Source of the DNA: Mycolicibacterium flavescens
Lineage (GTDB): Bacteria > Actinomycetota > Actinomycetes > Mycobacteriales > Mycobacteriaceae
Direction of reading: 5' to 3'
NCBI RefSeq assembly: GCF_001722335.1
Contig: NZ_MIHA01000024.1
Coordinates: 1 to 64,000, forward strand
Length of the DNA stretch: 64,000 bases
A program made the position numbers and the translations under genes. The notes beneath the pieces were generated by a model. The model was not told the DNA's origin, searched no databases, and saw only the letters and a program-made list of their open reading frames with translations. The stretch's first letter is position 1; every line of letters begins with the position of its first letter. This document shows positions 16,981-25,857 of the stretch, in pieces.

Positions 16981-17521
16981 GTTCGGGCACCGAGTAACTC
17001 TGCAGCATCGCTACATTCGATGCCACCCATCTCTGCGCTCAGGGGTGCCGGCGACGGTCTGGCGGTCACGGTTTGGCAGTCAGCTGCCCAGACAGACCCG
17101 CGCGTCGCACTCAGCCTCGCAACGACATTCGGTCGTAGTTGAGCGACATTGCCGCTCATAGGCTGCCAGCAAGAGGGTCGTAGCTGCAGAGCGTCCGTGG
17201 GCTGGAGCCACGCCTTCGAGGCGATCGGAGCGACATTGTCGCTCATAGGCTGGCACAAGACGACCGTACCTGCGGAGCGTCCGTGGGCTCGAGACCCGTT
17301 GGGCGCCGCGCGACCCGAGCGACATTGTCGCTCATAGGCTGGCACAAGAAGACCGTACCTGCGGAGCGTCCGTGGGCTGGAGCCACGCCTTCGAGGGGAT
17401 CGGAGCGAGATTGTCGCTCATAGGCTGGCAATCAGAGGATCGAACCTGGCCACCGTCGTCTGCGCGAAGCGTCGTCGCCTCCTTCGTCGATCAGATCTAC
17501 ATCTCGGCGACACCGTCGCAC
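16981..17521. other. 541-nt non-coding interval holding a tandem repeat array
   Basis: No protein gene is supported. Short open frames across both strands here are produced by the repeats themselves (each repeat supplies ATG codons on the minus strand). The segment after 17420 up to the dehydrogenase stop at 17522 shows nothing recognisable. Confidence 0.7.
17141..17430. repeat. Four-copy tandem array of ~86-89-nt units, each headed by a 17-nt palindrome
   Basis: GAGCGACATTGTCGCTC or a one-base variant occurs at 17141-17157, 17228-17244, 17317-17333 and 17403-17419, with periods of 87, 89 and 86 nt. Each copy is followed by CATAGGCTG(C/G)CA. The rest of the unit (CCGTACCTGCGGAGCGTCCGTG, in parts, then a GGAGCCACGCCTTCGAGG segment) is shared by units 1-3, with unit 2 diverged in its second half. 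The size and intergenic position resemble mycobacterial MIRU/VNTR loci. Confidence 0.9.
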
Positions 17522-18481
17522 CTACGCCACCACCGGCATCGGCACCGGCGTAACCAGCGCACCCGTCGTCAAGTAACTCTCGAGATTCCGCAGCGTCAGG
17601 TCTTCCATGGCAGCGCGAGTTTCCACCGTTCCGCTCCCCACATGCGGCAGCACCACCACGTTGTCCATCCCCAGCAACTCCTGCGGCACATTCGGCTCGT
17701 CCGCGAACACATCCAGCCCCGCCCCCGCCAGCCGGCCGTCCCGCAACGCCGACACCAACGCCTCTTCGTCCACCACGCTCCCCCGCGCGATGTTCACCAG
17801 AAACCCGTTCGGCCCCAACGCCTCCAGCACCTCCGCGCCGACCAGCTTCGCCGTCGACGCTCCCCCGGCCGCCGCCACCACCAGCACCTCCACCGCGCCG
17901 GCCAACTCCACCGGCGACCCGTAGTACTCGTACGGCACCTCCGACACCGGGCGCCGGTTGTGATACGCGATCGTGCAACCAAACGCGCTCAGCCGCTTCG
18001 CGATCGCAGAACCGATTCGGCCCAGCCCGATGATCCCCACCCGACGATTGCTCACCTGCCGAGTCAGCGGGTAGTTTCCCTCGTCGACCCACCGACCGGC
18101 ACGCACATACCTGTCCGCCGCCGCGAACTGCCTCATCGTGTCGATCATCAACCCGACCGCCGTGTCCGCCACGCAGTCCGTCAACACATCCGGCGTATTG
18201 CTCACCACGATTCCTCGCCGCGCCGCCTCGTCGACATCCGTCGTGTCGTATCCGACCCCGAAGTTCACCACCGCGCCCAGGTTCGGTAGCGACGCCATCA
18301 ACGCCGCGTCCACCCCCGTCCGACCCGACGTCACCACCGCGCGGATCTCGCCGCCCCGCTCAGCCAGAAACGCCTCCCCTTCCGCCCCCTCCGGCAGCAC
18401 CCACGCCGCATACCTGTCTTTCAACGTCTGCGCCAGCGACGGCTTCAGCGGACCCACCTGCAATACCTGTGAAGCACTCAT
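17522..18481 (-). CDS. D-isomer-specific 2-hydroxyacid dehydrogenase (glyoxylate/hydroxypyruvate reductase-like)
   Basis: A 319-residue NAD(P)-dependent dehydrogenase. The Rossmann motif is VGIIGLGRIGSAIAKRL. The catalytic triad is visible as Arg in NIARGSVVDE, Glu in DVFADEP and His in VLPHVGSGT. The ATG at 18481 (MSASQVLQVG) fits the family start; 39 more open codons upstream are not used. It is divergent from the ABC-importer operon across a 307-nt control region and probably belongs to the same sugar-acid regulon, reducing a 2-keto acid such as hydroxypyruvate. Confidence 0.88.
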   Translation of the reverse strand: MSASQVLQVGPLKPSLAQTLKDRYAAWVLPEGAEGEAFLAERGGEIRAVVTSGRTGVDAALMASLPNLGAVVNFGVGYDTTDVDEAARRGIVVSNTPDVLTDCVADTAVGLMIDTMRQFAAADRYVRAGRWVDEGNYPLTRQVSNRRVGIIGLGRIGSAIAKRLSAFGCTIAYHNRRPVSEVPYEYYGSPVELAGAVEVLVVAAAGGASTAKLVGAEVLEALGPNGFLVNIARGSVVDEEALVSALRDGRLAGAGLDVFADEPNVPQELLGMDNVVVLPHVGSGTVETRAAMEDLTLRNLESYLTTGALVTPVPMPVVA

Positions 18482-18788
18482 AGTGCTCGCCACGCTACGG
18501 CGACCTGCGGATACCCGTCCAACATCCAATTGGCATGGACTTATATCCAACGTGCATAACTGGCGATTCGACAGCGTCGCCACGGTATCGAGCACCACTT
18601 GTCGAACAGGAGTGTCCAGCTCAGACCTGGTTTTTAGGGCGTCGAAACACCGGCAGAGCTGTCCGAAATCAGACCGATACCCGCATTTGGTCCGGGTTGA
18701 CTCCCCCGAAACGACCTCCTTACCGTGTGGCTGCGATCACACGTGGCATCCACATACGTGGACGTCACCCCAGAGTCCGGGAGGATCC
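18482..18788. promoter_or_regulatory. Divergent control region of the ABC-importer regulon, with an IclR-like operator
   Basis: The 307 nt contain no gene. TGGA-CTTATA-TCCA at 18536-18549 is a palindrome of the kind bound by IclR-family dimers, and an IclR gene lies in the operon (25038). Other short symmetries (CCAATTGG at 18526-18533; CCAC-ATAC-GTGG before 18765) are also present. GGGAGG precedes the first ABC gene. Assignment to IclR is inference. Confidence 0.45.
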
Positions 18789-20360
18789 ATGAGCCCACGC
18801 ACCACGCGGCGACACGTAGCGCTGGCCCTCGTCCTCGCCGGCTCCGTCATCGCCAGCGGCTGCACCGTCGCCAATTCGGGCCGCGGCGGCTACGACCCCA
18901 ACACCCTGCGCATCGTCCTCGCCCAGGAGCCGCCGACACTCGAGCCCTGCGAAAGCTCGCTGACGTCGACCGGCGTCGTCGTGCGGTCCAACATCACCGA
19001 GCCGCTCGTCGAGCGCGACCCGACCTCCGGCGACCTGCAGCCGCTGCTCGCCACCGAGTGGCGCCAGACCTCTCCCAACCAGTGGCAGTTCAAGGTTCGC
19101 GACGGCGTCACCTTCTCCGACGGCACCCCCTTCACCGCCCAGGACGCCGCCTACTCCATCGACCGCGCCGTGAACTCCGACCTCAACTGCAACGTCGACG
19201 GCTACGTCTTCGGCGACGAGACCCTCACCCTGGACGCCCCGGATGACCAGACTCTCATCGTCGGCACCGAGACCCCGGATCCGATTCTGCCGCTGCGTAT
19301 CTCGTTCGTCGAGATCGTCCCGACCGGCACATCGATGACCGAGAAGGTCCGCGAGCCCATCGGCACCGGCCCGTACGCCATCGAGAACTGGGAGTACGGC
19401 CAGAAGCTGCGCCTCGTCCGCAACGCCACCTACTGGGGCGAGAAGCCCGCCTTCCCCGTCGCCGAATACCAGTGGCGCAGCGAGGGCAGCGTGCGCGCCG
19501 CGATGATCACCAACGACGAGACCGACATCGCGGTCAGCCTCGGACCCGAGGACGGCGCAGGCGAACTCGGCGTGCCGTTCCAGAACAACGAGACCACCGC
19601 TCTGCGCATGCAGGCCACCGAACCACCGCTCGACGACATCCGCGTCCGCCAGGCCGTGAACTACGCCGTCAACCGCGAAGGCATCGTCAAGGCGCTGTTC
19701 CAGGGACTCGGCCAGCCCGCCTCCCAGCTGATCCCATCCGGCGTCGTCGGCTACAACCCCGACCTGGCGCTGTGGCCACACGACCTCGACAAGGCCAGGG
19801 AACTGATCGCCGACGCCAAAGCAGACGGTGTGCCCGTCGACAAAGAGATCCGGCTGATCGGCCGCACCGCCCAGTTCCCCAAGATCAGCGAGACCATCGA
19901 GGTGCTGCAGAGCGAGTTCACCGAGATCGGGCTCAACGTCAAGATCGAGATGATGGACACGTCCAACCAGCTCGAGTACCAGCTGCGGCCGTTTCCGCAA
20001 AACACCGGCCCCTACCTGCTGATGATCATGCACGGCAACCAGGCCGGCGACGCCGCGTTCACCCTGGACCAGTACATGCTCTCCGACGGTCCCCAAGCCG
20101 CCTACGGCACACCCGAATTCGATGCCAAGATCCGCGCCGCCGAGGAGCTCACCGGCAAGCAACGCGACGCCGCGTTCGCGCAACTGTTCGCCGACGAACC
20201 GCAGGAGATCATGCAGATGGCCTACATCGCCCACATGAAAGGCATCCTCGGCAAGTCGCCGCGCGTCGACTACACCCCCAACTCCGCCACCGGCGACGAG
20301 ATGCGCCTGTCCGAGATGACCCCCGCCGGCGACGGCGCCGAACCCACCGTCGCGCAGTAA
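18789..20360 (+). CDS. ABC transporter substrate-binding lipoprotein (SBP family 5)
   Basis: A 523-residue solute-binding protein of the DppA/OppA type. The lipoprotein signal ALALVLAGSVIASGC has its lipobox Cys at residue 25, so it is anchored on the outer face of the membrane. LAQEPPTLEPCES, FKVRDGVTFSDGTPFTAQD and VRQAVNYAVNREGI are family landmarks. GGGAGG gives the start at 18789; the frame is open much further upstream across the control region but that part is not coding. It is the first gene of a full importer operon ending with sugar-acid enzymes, so the ligand is more likely a sugar acid or its conjugate than a peptide. Confidence 0.9.
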   Translation: MSPRTTRRHVALALVLAGSVIASGCTVANSGRGGYDPNTLRIVLAQEPPTLEPCESSLTSTGVVVRSNITEPLVERDPTSGDLQPLLATEWRQTSPNQWQFKVRDGVTFSDGTPFTAQDAAYSIDRAVNSDLNCNVDGYVFGDETLTLDAPDDQTLIVGTETPDPILPLRISFVEIVPTGTSMTEKVREPIGTGPYAIENWEYGQKLRLVRNATYWGEKPAFPVAEYQWRSEGSVRAAMITNDETDIAVSLGPEDGAGELGVPFQNNETTALRMQATEPPLDDIRVRQAVNYAVNREGIVKALFQGLGQPASQLIPSGVVGYNPDLALWPHDLDKARELIADAKADGVPVDKEIRLIGRTAQFPKISETIEVLQSEFTEIGLNVKIEMMDTSNQLEYQLRPFPQNTGPYLLMIMHGNQAGDAAFTLDQYMLSDGPQAAYGTPEFDAKIRAAEELTGKQRDAAFAQLFADEPQEIMQMAYIAHMKGILGKSPRVDYTPNSATGDEMRLSEMTPAGDGAEPTVAQ

Positions 20361-20372
20361 GGAAGGCCGACC

Positions 20373-21302
20373 ATGTTCTCCTTCGTCCGCCGCCGGATGT
20401 ACACCAGCGCACTGCCGCTGATCGTCGTGCTGCTCGGTGTGTTCCTGCTCGCCCGCCTCACCGGCGACCCCACCAACCTCTACCTGCCCGAGTCCGCCAC
20501 CCCCGAACAACGCGCGGCCTTCGCCAACGCCAACGGCTTCAACGACCCGCTGTGGACGCAGCTCGGCGACTACTTCTCCGGCGTGCTGCACCTCGACTTC
20601 GGTACCTCGCTGCGCACCGGCGAGTCCGCCTCCGAGATGGCGTTGCGCGCGTTCCCCGCGACGCTGCAGCTCGCCTTCACCACAATGCTTTTCGCGATCG
20701 TCGCCGCGGTCGTCATCGGCTGCTGGGCCGCCTACCGTCCCAACTCGCTGGCCGACCGCTTCTCCAGCCTGCTGTCGATGACCGCCGCGTCCATCCCGGA
20801 CTTCTGGTTCGCCATCACCGGGGTCTGGCTGTTCGCGGTGCTGCTCGGCGTGCTGCCCACCTCCGGCGTCGACAACGGTGTGCTGTCGTGGATCCTGCCG
20901 ATCGCCACGCTGATGATCCGACCGCTCGGCGTGCTCACCCAGGTGGTACGCGGGGCGATGGTTTCCGCGCTGTCCGCCCCGTACGTGCGGCTGGCGAGAA
21001 GCAAAGGCGCCAGCGACTTCCGCGTCGTCAGCCACCACGCGCTGCGGAACGCCGCCGCCCCCGCGCTGACCGTCGCCGGCGACCTCGCCGTCGGCCTGCT
21101 CAACGGCGCCGTCGTCGTCGAGGCCATCTTCGGCTGGCCCGGCATCGGCAAGCTGATGATCGACGCGATCCTGCAGCGCGACTTCGCGGTCCTGCAGGCC
21201 GCCGTGCTGCTCACCGCCCTGAGCATCTTCCTGCTCAACATCTTCATCGACGCCTGCTACGCCCTGCTCGACGCCCGTGTCCGCGAACCGGTAATGGCCT
21301 GA
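20373..21302 (+). CDS. ABC transporter permease (DppB type)
   Basis: A 309-residue inner-membrane permease with about six helices. The N-terminus MFSFVRRRMYTSALPLIVVLLGVFLLARLTGDP is typical of DppB/OppB. The EAA-loop region reads VRLARSKGASDFRVVSHHALRNAAAP, where the ATPase docks. It starts 12 nt after the binding-protein gene with GGAAGG as ribosome-binding site. Pairs with the next gene to form the membrane channel of the importer. Confidence 0.92.
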   Translation: MFSFVRRRMYTSALPLIVVLLGVFLLARLTGDPTNLYLPESATPEQRAAFANANGFNDPLWTQLGDYFSGVLHLDFGTSLRTGESASEMALRAFPATLQLAFTTMLFAIVAAVVIGCWAAYRPNSLADRFSSLLSMTAASIPDFWFAITGVWLFAVLLGVLPTSGVDNGVLSWILPIATLMIRPLGVLTQVVRGAMVSALSAPYVRLARSKGASDFRVVSHHALRNAAAPALTVAGDLAVGLLNGAVVVEAIFGWPGIGKLMIDAILQRDFAVLQAAVLLTALSIFLLNIFIDACYALLDARVREPVMA

Positions 21303-21314
21303 GGGGAATACACC

Positions 21315-22292
21315 ATGAGCACTCAGATCGACCAGATCCCCGTCAAGCCGACCACCGCGATCGTCGGCAAGCCCACCAAGCAGCGCGCCACCTCGAAATG
21401 GTTCCGGCTGCTGGTCAACGACCGGGTCGCGGCCGCGGCGGCGGTCGTCCTCGGATTCGTCTTCCTCACCGCGGCTTTGGGCCCGATGCTGATGGGCGAC
21501 CTGGCCACCGCAATCGACCTGGACAACTCCAACCAGGCGCCGTTCACGCTGTCGCACGGCTGGGCCAACATCCTGGGCACCGACCCGCTGGGCCGCAGCA
21601 TGCTCGCCCGCCTCGTCGTCGCCTGCCAGACCACGCTGTCGGTCGCGATCCCGACGGTGGTGATCTCCGCGATCGTCGGCTCGGCGATCGGCATGTGGGC
21701 CGGCTACCACCGCGGCTGGCGCGAGACCGTCGCGATGCGCGTCGCCGACGTCATCATGAGCTTCCCGTCGCTGCTGCTCGCGGTCGTCGTGCTCTACGTG
21801 TTCTCCCCCAGCGCCGCGAACATCATTCTGGTGCTGGCGATCACCCGCATCCCGGTGTACCTGCGCACCGCCCGCGCCGAGTCCGCCGAACTGCAGAGCC
21901 GGCTGTTCGTCGACGCCGCCCGCACGTTCGGCGCGTCCGCGCGGTCGATCATCTGGCGCCACGTGGTGCCGATCGTGCTACCCACCCTGCTGACCGTCGC
22001 GACGCTGGACTTCTGCTACGTGATGCTCGCCGAGAGCTCGCTGAGCTTCCTGGGCATCGGCATCCAGCCGCCCGACGTCAGCTGGGGCCTGATGGTCGCG
22101 CAAGGCCGCACCTACCTGCACACCGCGTGGTGGCTGTCGTTCTTCCCGGGCCTGGCCATCGTGATCACCACCGTCGCCGCGACGATCCTGGCGGCCTGGG
22201 CCCGCATCGCCACCGATCCCGCCCAGCGGTGGCGCCTGACCGTTCCGCAGAAGCGGCTGACCCGCTTCACCAAGACCACGACGCGTATCTGA
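21315..22292 (+). CDS. ABC transporter permease (DppC type)
   Basis: A 325-residue permease with the long cytosolic N-terminus and first helix typical of DppC/OppC. It has the HILGTDPLGRS-type motif (ANILGTDPLGRSMLARLV) before the transmembrane domain and an EAA loop VDAARTFGASARSIIWRHVVPIVLP. Gap of 12 nt from the DppB-type gene. Second half of the importer channel. Confidence 0.92.
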   Translation: MSTQIDQIPVKPTTAIVGKPTKQRATSKWFRLLVNDRVAAAAAVVLGFVFLTAALGPMLMGDLATAIDLDNSNQAPFTLSHGWANILGTDPLGRSMLARLVVACQTTLSVAIPTVVISAIVGSAIGMWAGYHRGWRETVAMRVADVIMSFPSLLLAVVVLYVFSPSAANIILVLAITRIPVYLRTARAESAELQSRLFVDAARTFGASARSIIWRHVVPIVLPTLLTVATLDFCYVMLAESSLSFLGIGIQPPDVSWGLMVAQGRTYLHTAWWLSFFPGLAIVITTVAATILAAWARIATDPAQRWRLTVPQKRLTRFTKTTTRI

Positions 22293-22303
22293 GAGGCACC
22301 GCC

Positions 22304-23326
22304 ATGACCGCAGTGGTAGACAAGCGACCGTCCGTCGACGCCACCGACACCGCGCCGGTGCTCGACGTCGACGGGATGAGCGTGGACATCCGCACCGTCA
22401 ACGGCACCGTGCGCGCCGTCAACGACGTCAGCTTCCAGGCCCGCCGCGGCGAAACACTGGCGCTGCTCGGCGAATCCGGCTGCGGCAAGTCGATGACCGC
22501 CACCGCGCTGGTCGGACTGCTCGAGCCCGTCGCCGACGTCGTCGAAGGCAAGGCCATCCTCGGCGATGTCGACCTGTTCGCCGTCGACGACAAGAAGCGC
22601 CGCGCGATGGCCGGCACCGAGCTGGCGATCGTGTTCCAGGACGCGCTGACCGCGCTCAACCCGCTCTACACCGTCGGAACCCAACTGGCCGAGCCGTTCC
22701 GGATCCACCACGGCATGAGCGCCAAGGACGCCAAGCGCAAGGCCGTCGAGCTGATGGACCGCGTCGGCATCTCGCAGCCCGAGACGCGGCTGGGCGCCTA
22801 CCCGCACCAGTTCTCCGGCGGCATGCGCCAACGCCTGCTGATCGCGATGGCCGTCGCGCTCAACCCGAGCGTGCTGATCGCCGACGAACCCACCACCGCG
22901 CTGGACGTCACGGTGCAGGCGCAGATCATGGCGCTGCTGCGCGATCTGCGCACCGAGTACGACATGGCCGTCGTGCTGATCACCCACGACCTCGCGCTGG
23001 TCGCCGAGGAGGCCGACCGCGTCGCGGTGATGTACGCAGGCAACATCGTCGAAACCGGGCCGGTCTCCGAGGTTTTCGCCAACCCACGCCACCCCTACAC
23101 CAAGGGCCTGCTGAACTCGGTGCCGGTGACCGCGCACCGCGGCGACGCACTCAAGTCGATCGGCGGCGCGCCACCGGACCTGCAGTCGATTCCCGACGGC
23201 TGCGTGTACCAGGACCGGTGCCCGCTGGCCCGTGAGATCTGCACGACGACGCGGCCCGCGCTGCAGACCGTGACGGCGGGCCGCGCGTCGGCGTGCCACT
23301 TCCCCGAGGAGGTAGTGAATGTCTGA
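22304..23326 (+). CDS. ABC transporter ATP-binding protein (DppD type)
   Basis: A 340-residue ATPase with Walker [10 protein letters not shown]-loop [11 protein letters not shown], signature FSGGMRQR, Walker B VLIADEPT and H-loop ITHDL. The C-terminal extension contains the Cys-rich [18 protein letters not shown] motif of DppD/OppD proteins, which in relatives binds an iron-sulfur cluster or stabilises the fold. The start is the ATG at 22304. Its end overlaps the next ATPase gene by 8 nt. Confidence 0.92.
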   Translation: MTAVVDKRPSVDATDTAPVLDVDGMSVDIRTVNGTVRAVNDVSFQARRGETLALLGESGCGKSMTATALVGLLEPVADVVEGKAILGDVDLFAVDDKKRRAMAGTELAIVFQDALTALNPLYTVGTQLAEPFRIHHGMSAKDAKRKAVELMDRVGISQPETRLGAYPHQFSGGMRQRLLIAMAVALNPSVLIADEPTTALDVTVQAQIMALLRDLRTEYDMAVVLITHDLALVAEEADRVAVMYAGNIVETGPVSEVFANPRHPYTKGLLNSVPVTAHRGDALKSIGGAPPDLQSIPDGCVYQDRCPLAREICTTTRPALQTVTAGRASACHFPEEVVNV

Positions 23327-24311
23327 GCCACTGCTGCAGGTGCGCGACCTGCGCAAGTCGTTCCGCGTGCCGGGCAACAAGAACCGGCTGTGCGCGCTCG
23401 ACGGCATCACCCTAGACCTCAACCGCGGCGAGACGCTCGGGCTGGTCGGCGAGTCCGGCTGCGGAAAATCGACGCTGGCAAGAACATTGATGATGCTGGA
23501 GCGCCCGGACTCCGGCACGGTGCGGTTCGACGGTATCGACCCGTACACGCTGCGCGGCAAGGAGCTGCTGAAGTTCCGGCGCCGGGTGCAGATGGTGTTC
23601 CAGGACCCGTACGCATCGCTGAACTCGCGCATGTCGGCCGCCGAGATCATCGCCGAGCCGTGGCGCAGTCACAAGGGCATGTACGCCAACCGCAAGGACC
23701 GCGACATGCGGGTGCGCGGGCTGCTCGACCTCGTCGGGCTCGGCGCCAAGGCCGCCGACAAGTATCCGCAGGAGTTCTCCGGCGGGCAGCGCCAGCGCAT
23801 CGGCATCGCCCGCGCGCTGGCGCTGGACCCGGACGTGATCATCTGCGACGAGCCGGTGTCGGCGCTCGACCTGTCGGTGCAGGCGCAGGTGCTCAACCTG
23901 CTCAACGACCTGCAGGCCCAGCTCGGCATCGCCTACATCTTCATCAGCCACGACCTGTCGGTGGTGCGCCATGTCGCCGACCGCGTGTCGGTGATGTACC
24001 TGGGCCGCATCATCGAAAACGGCCCCACCGAGGCGGTTTTCGACCGGCCCAACCACCCGTACACGGCCGCGCTGATGTCGGCCGCGCCGAAGCTCGACAG
24101 CGCGCTGCGCCAGGAGCGGATCCTGCTCTCCGGTGAGGTGCCGTCGCCGCTGAACCCGCCGTCAGGCTGCCGGTTCCGCACCCGCTGCTGGAAGGCCACC
24201 GAGATGTGCGCGACGACCGCGCCGCCGCACGCCGTCGACCCGGACATCGACGGACACGCCGCCGAGTGCCACCATCCCCTGCTGTCGGAGGGCATGCTGG
24301 CAACAGCATGA
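23319..24311 (+). CDS. ABC transporter ATP-binding protein (DppF type)
   Basis: A 330-residue ATPase, partner of the DppD-type subunit. Walker A GESGCGKS, signature FSGGQRQR, Walker B VIICDEPVSALD and H-loop ISHDLSVV are intact. The C-terminal SGCRFRTRCWKATEMC matches OppF/DppF ends. It starts within the last codons of the previous gene and overlaps the next gene by 4 nt (ATGA), so the two are translationally coupled. Confidence 0.92.
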   Translation: MSEPLLQVRDLRKSFRVPGNKNRLCALDGITLDLNRGETLGLVGESGCGKSTLARTLMMLERPDSGTVRFDGIDPYTLRGKELLKFRRRVQMVFQDPYASLNSRMSAAEIIAEPWRSHKGMYANRKDRDMRVRGLLDLVGLGAKAADKYPQEFSGGQRQRIGIARALALDPDVIICDEPVSALDLSVQAQVLNLLNDLQAQLGIAYIFISHDLSVVRHVADRVSVMYLGRIIENGPTEAVFDRPNHPYTAALMSAAPKLDSALRQERILLSGEVPSPLNPPSGCRFRTRCWKATEMCATTAPPHAVDPDIDGHAAECHHPLLSEGMLATA

Positions 24312-25036
24312 GCATCACTGGATATGTCATTGTCGCCACCACCATTCTGTTCGCCTCCGCCCTGCAAGGGTCGATCGGGTTCGGCATCGGGATGCTGTCC
24401 GCGCCGATCATCGCGCTGGTCGACCCGTCCCTCATCCCGGGGACGCTGATCATGATCGCGACGCTGGTCACGCTGATGGTCGTTGTGCGCGAACGCGAAT
24501 CGATCGACCTGCACGGCACCGGATGGGCTCTGCTCGGGCGGGTGCCCGGCACCGTCGCCGGGGCGCTGCTGCTGATGCTGCTGCCCGCGCGGGGCCTGGC
24601 GATCATGCTCGCGGCGGTGGTGCTGGCCGGTGTCGCGGTCACGAGCTTCGGGTGGATTCCCGCGGCGCGTCGGCGCAACGTCGTGCTCGCCGGCGCCGCC
24701 TCAGGGGTCTTCGGCACCGCGACCGCGATCGGTGGGCCGCCGATGGCTCTGGTGTGGCAGCGCTCCGAGGGCGCCCAGTTGCGCGGCACGATGAGCGGTT
24801 TCTTTCTCGTCGGATCGCTGATGTCGATCGCGGCGCTGGCGGCGACCGGCGCCGTCACCGGCCACACGCTGATCATGTTCGCCGCGCTGGTGCCCGCCGC
24901 ACTGGCCGGGTACGTGGTGTCGCGCGGGCTCAACCGGGTGCTGGACCCGACCCGGTTGCGCTGGCTGGCGATCACCGCGTCGGCGCTGGGCGCGGTGCTG
25001 CTGATCGGGCGCGAACTTCTGCAGATGGGGGGCTGA
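24308..25036 (+). CDS. TauE/SafE-family membrane transporter
   Basis: A 242-residue, very hydrophobic protein with about eight membrane segments and the family landmarks GSIGFGIGMLSAPIIALVDPSLIPG and TAIGGPPMALVWQ. TauE/SafE proteins export sulfite, sulfoacetate or other organic anions. Starting with an ATGA overlap on the DppF-type gene and followed 1 nt later by the iclR gene, it is part of the operon and may move an anionic intermediate of the pathway. Direction and substrate are unknown. Confidence 0.85.
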   Translation: MSITGYVIVATTILFASALQGSIGFGIGMLSAPIIALVDPSLIPGTLIMIATLVTLMVVVRERESIDLHGTGWALLGRVPGTVAGALLLMLLPARGLAIMLAAVVLAGVAVTSFGWIPAARRRNVVLAGAASGVFGTATAIGGPPMALVWQRSEGAQLRGTMSGFFLVGSLMSIAALAATGAVTGHTLIMFAALVPAALAGYVVSRGLNRVLDPTRLRWLAITASALGAVLLIGRELLQMGG

Positions 25037-25037
25037 G

Positions 25038-25856
25038 GTGTCCGAACAACCGGATCTGGCGGTGCGCAAGGTCAAGTCCGCGGTGCGCACCGTGGAGTTG
25101 CTGGAGTTCCTGGCCGCACGCCACGACGAGCCGGTGCGGCTGCGCGAGGTCAGCGAGGCGCTCGACGTGCCCCGCAGCAGCGCGCACGCCCTGCTGCGCA
25201 CACTGGTCGCGCAGGGCTGGGTGCGCTGCGACCCGTTGGGCACGTTGTACGGCATCGGGATCCGCGCGCTGCTGGTCGGCACGAGCTACCTCGACAGCGA
25301 CCCGTACCTGCCGCTGATCACCCCGTTCCTCGACGATCTGCGCAACGCGCTCGACGAGACGTTCCATCTCGGCCGCCTCGACGGCACCGACGTCGTGTAC
25401 CTGGCGACCCGCGAATCCAAGCAGTACACCCGCAGCGCGAGCCGCGTCGGCCGCCGGCTGCCCGCCTATGCGACCGCGCTGGGCAAGGCGCTGCTGGCCG
25501 AACGGTTCGGCGTCGACCGCGACGAGCACATCCCGTCGGCGTTGAAACCGCTGACGGCCAACACCGTCGCGGACCGGGCCGCGTTGGACGCCCAGCTCGA
25601 TGAGATCCGGGTCCGCGGCTACGCCTGCGAGGACGGCGAGAACACCGCCGGCGTGCGCTGTTTCGCGGTCGCGCTGCGCTACTGCTCACCCGCGCAGGAC
25701 GCGATCAGCGCATCAGTACCCGTCCACCGGCTCACCGCGCAGCGGGAACGCGAGATCGTCGACGCGCTGAGCGCGATGGGCGACAAGGTGTCTCGCGTCG
25801 TCCGCCCACTGGCCAACGGCGACCGCTGGTTCACTTCCCGAGTGTCAGGAGATTGA
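25038..25856 (+). CDS. IclR-family transcriptional regulator
   Basis: A 272-residue regulator. An N-terminal winged helix ([47 protein letters not shown]) is followed by the IclR effector domain ([36 protein letters not shown]). GTG start one base after the TauE-like stop. As the only regulator in the importer/sugar-acid operon it very likely controls this operon and the divergent dehydrogenase gene. A TGGA-N6-TCCA palindrome at 18536 is a candidate site. Confidence 0.9.
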   Translation: MSEQPDLAVRKVKSAVRTVELLEFLAARHDEPVRLREVSEALDVPRSSAHALLRTLVAQGWVRCDPLGTLYGIGIRALLVGTSYLDSDPYLPLITPFLDDLRNALDETFHLGRLDGTDVVYLATRESKQYTRSASRVGRRLPAYATALGKALLAERFGVDRDEHIPSALKPLTANTVADRAALDAQLDEIRVRGYACEDGENTAGVRCFAVALRYCSPAQDAISASVPVHRLTAQREREIVDALSAMGDKVSRVVRPLANGDRWFTSRVSGD

Positions 25857-25857
25857 C

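Noticed and set aside
17141..17430. CRISPR array
   Set aside because: The unit is ~87 nt and repeated over nearly its whole length, with no unique spacers of constant size, and no cas genes are in the window.
18765..21962. Very long open frame on the minus strand opposite the ABC importer genes
   Set aside because: It mirrors genuine permease and binding-protein genes in a high-GC region, has a low-complexity Gly/Asp/Arg-rich translation and no ribosome-binding site or domain.
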